A stretch of 64,000 nt of DNA. It comes from Lethocerus indicus (taxonomy: Eukaryota > Arthropoda > Insecta > Hemiptera > Belostomatidae). Below, in pieces: positions 61,889-64,000 of this stretch. The DNA is taken from the NCBI GenBank assembly GCA_019843655.1, contig JACDQD010000002.1:3482585-3546584 (forward strand). Direction: 5' to 3'. A program made the position numbers and the translations under genes. The notes beneath the pieces are model-generated. The model was given only the letters and a program-made list of their open reading frames with translations. It was not told where the DNA came from and searched no databases. The number at the start of each line of letters is the position of its first letter. The first letter of the stretch is position 1.

Positions 61889-62455
61889 TTGGGTTGACAA
61901 CTAAGTAATTGCGGATTTCAACAAGTGGCGTTGTACATATTTTTAAGTACGTCAACATCTTTGCACAGATAAGCCGTAGACAGTTTCGAATGCACGTATA
62001 AGATACATTCGGCTTCTCTGCAATGTCCCTTGTTGAACTACGGCGATCCGAATCAATAATGGCCTTTATTTGGTCATCGTCGACCTCAACTGGACGTCCA
62101 GAGCGCTCCTCGTCCTTTAATGAAAAATCCCCCGACCGGAATTTCGCGAACCGGTACCGACACTTCCGTTCTTTTAAGGCTTCATCACGGCGTACAACTT
62201 TTTATGAGCCTCCGAGGCATTAACACCTTTGCGAAAATAAAAAAGCGAAATGTGACGGAAACGCTCACTTCGGTTCACCGTGTTTTACCTTTTTATATAC
62301 ACACGGACAATTCAACTGGTCGATGTAATTTTGATACTGAATGTTTCAGAAAGGACCAAATAATAACGTATCAAAGAATCTTATCTGTGCAAAGATGCAC
62401 AGACGTACAACGCCACTTGTTGGTGAAATCCGCAATTACTCAGTTGTCAACCCAG
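61889..62455 (-). mobile_element. Mariner element, internally deleted, long inverted repeats kept
   Basis: The left end TTGGGTTGACAACTAAGTAA (61889) and the right end (complement ending at 62455) pair over about 30 bp. Homology resumes further in: ACAAGTGGCGTTGTAC and TTTGCACAGATAAG occur on both sides in inverted orientation, so the paired region spans about 80 bp per side. The left end abuts TA; the right-hand TA is mutated. At 567 bp this is under half the length of a full mariner (about 1.3 kb). The transposase remnant reads on the minus strand. Confidence 0.88.
61971..62262 (-). pseudogene. Mariner transposase, DNA-binding part only
   Basis: On the minus strand, RHISLFYFRKGVNASEAHKK is followed, after a frameshift near 62185, by FAKFRSGDFSLKDEERSGRP, VEVDDDQIKAIIDSDRRS and a second helix-turn-helix segment to CIRNCLRL. 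This is the two-part helix-turn-helix of mariner transposases, including the linker GRP motif. The whole catalytic DDE/D part is missing: the sequence passes straight into the 3' inverted repeat. The frameshift and absence of a catalytic core mean no transposase is made. Confidence 0.88.
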
Positions 62456-64000
62456 GGCGTTCATCAGGTTTCTTGGGCAACAAATTTATTAGATATATAA
62501 TTGACAGTATATAATAATGGATTCGATATCAATATGTTTGTAGTGTTGTTGCCGCGTCCCCTACACCCCGGAATACTGATAGTCGGGCTGACAATGGTGG
62601 TGGTGGTGGTGGTGGCGGCGGGTATATTGAGGGAAATGCTGGAGGGGTTGGTCGGGGAGTTGGTGTCGGGGTTGGGGTTGGTAAGTTGGCACGGGGTCCG
62701 GCCGATGAGCTGCCCTACGTGACGAACCCTCCGGATCCACGGTCAGAATTCATATCGCAGGTTGGCTGTCATCTGCGCAAACTACCGCAAATGGCAGCCG
62801 TTGCAACTTTGTCTGGCACTGCAGCCCAACATTTATGTGACAGAATTCGCACAACATAATTCTTTATATTCGCACAAGGTATACGTTAAAATATAAGGGT
62901 AAGGATAAGAAAACGGTAAGCTGGCCTGTCTGTCTTAGAAATTTAAAATATCAAGAATTTCGGTTCGAATAATCATGAAATTACAATGCTAATAGGAAGC
63001 GAGAATTCAATTTCTACGTGTACTACTCACTAGAGCATATAACTGAGCTTTAAAGTCAATAATAAAAGTGCAACATGCCGATTTCAATTACAAAATTAAA
63101 TTTTCAACGGGAACAAAAACCAATGGGATTCTGATACTGTAGTCATTTATTTATTTACTATATATTTGTCCAGGTGGTTTATGTTTTTATTGAGTCTATT
63201 GCAAATTCAATTATATTTGTACAGCGTTTAAACGGGGTACCTACCTCAAGCGTCGGTGCATTCGGGGGACGTTCAGTTTAGGTTTAGGTTTTGAAAATGA
63301 CTTCACATCGCTGCACCTAATAATTGGTTATAATTAAGTTCTGTTCTTGGATGGAACTTTTCACATCCCAATGACATTCCCGACGTGAGTATATTACAGT
63401 TTGTCATCAGGGAATGCGAGCAGAAACCTTCTGAACCCGACGCCGAATTTATTTTGTTGAAAATATAATCTAAACCCTCTTACTTCGGTGGCAATCTTGC
63501 CACAAGATACTTACTATTACTTATTTACTAGTATATTAATTTTTAGTTATTATAATGAAGAATTTAATATTCACAATTCGGTACGATTCCACTATACATA
63601 AAGAAGTTAACACAGCTATTTTATTAATAAAATCTTATCTCTTATTAGCTATACTAAATTATAAATTCGGAAGTGAATTCTCGAGCTGCTCCATTTTAAT
63701 GAAATATTTCGACTCGACAGAATTTATTATATTAGTCGGGCAAAAAAAAGAAATGTACTTGGCGTAATTTTTTCTGCTGGGGGGGGGGCCCGTTTCAATT
63801 ATTATGTACCTCATGAATATTTCCGAAATGCTTACCTAACAGACGGCAAACATCATTTTGAATGCGGGATTATAGGAGGGAGAGAGGAGTTGGGGGGAGG
63901 AAGAGTGTGTGAGAGCAAATATCGTCCTTCCATTCTTCCCATTTCCCTTTCTTCCTCTTATAATATTTATCTAACATCTCGGCATGTTCCCAGAAATAAG
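62456..64000. other. Intergenic DNA
   Basis: GGT microsatellite at 62593; a run of ten G at 63779-63788; AT-rich otherwise. No gene recognised before the end of the window. Confidence 0.55.
62593..62620 (+). repeat. (GGT)n microsatellite
   Basis: About nine GGT/GGC units. It reads as poly-Val on the plus strand and poly-Pro (PPPPPPPP) on the minus strand; a minus-strand frame of about 50 residues with PTPTPTPTPRPTPP around it has no start or acceptor. Confidence 0.9.

Noticed and set aside
62501..62722. Poly-Val or poly-Pro protein over the GGT repeat
   Set aside because: Open only because of the microsatellite; no start on the Pro-rich strand and no splice acceptor.
1..64000. Prokaryotic systems, CRISPR arrays, operons
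   Set aside because: Introns, poly(A) signals, metazoan transposons and gene-poor AT-rich spacing show insect nuclear DNA; no regularly spaced repeats were seen.

Overview
This is eukaryotic nuclear DNA, most likely from an insect. Evidence: genes split by short introns (89 to 418 bp) with GT..AG borders and AATAAA signals; degraded Tc1/mariner and jockey-clade elements of insect type; and a leucyl aminopeptidase gene whose best family match, from memory, is the insect sperm-Lap (S-Lap) branch. I saw no operons, CRISPR arrays, tRNAs or rRNAs. The species cannot be read from the sequence.

Most of the window is gene-poor intergenic DNA. One gene is complete: an M17 leucyl aminopeptidase at 33990-36214 (+), three exons, about 564 residues. 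Exon 1 looks like a mitochondrial presequence. The catalytic domain keeps every metal-site and catalytic residue except one: the family signature N-T-D-A-E-G-R reads D-T-S-H-E-G-R, so a zinc-binding Asp is Ser. That suggests a structural or reduced-activity enzyme of the S-Lap kind. A second secure exon at 23829-24091 (+) is the C-terminal end of a small single-pass membrane protein. Three further terminal-exon candidates come from splice signals, stop codons and poly(A) signals: 8116-8343 (-), 13787-14116 (+, two exons) and 31408-31590 (-, two exons). I recognise none of these proteins.

Mobile DNA: two internally deleted Tc1/mariner elements that keep both terminal inverted repeats (4401-5246 and 61889-62455), and at least five, perhaps seven, 5'-truncated fragments of one jockey-like retrotransposon family (about 2808, 16845, 19070, 23281, 42375, 51367 and 55105). 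The 23281 copy ends about 40 bp before the membrane-protein exon.

Other structure: a 98-bp direct repeat with only two mismatches, spaced 1,052 bp apart (45437 and 46489); an older duplication of about 160-230 bp (59805 and 61608) whose first copy holds a small minisatellite; a 1.6-kb AT-rich block almost free of CpG directly after the aminopeptidase gene; and a series of GC/CpG-rich non-coding blocks with TAATTA and TTTAT-type motifs that look like regulatory DNA of a neighbouring developmental gene. That last reading is inference.
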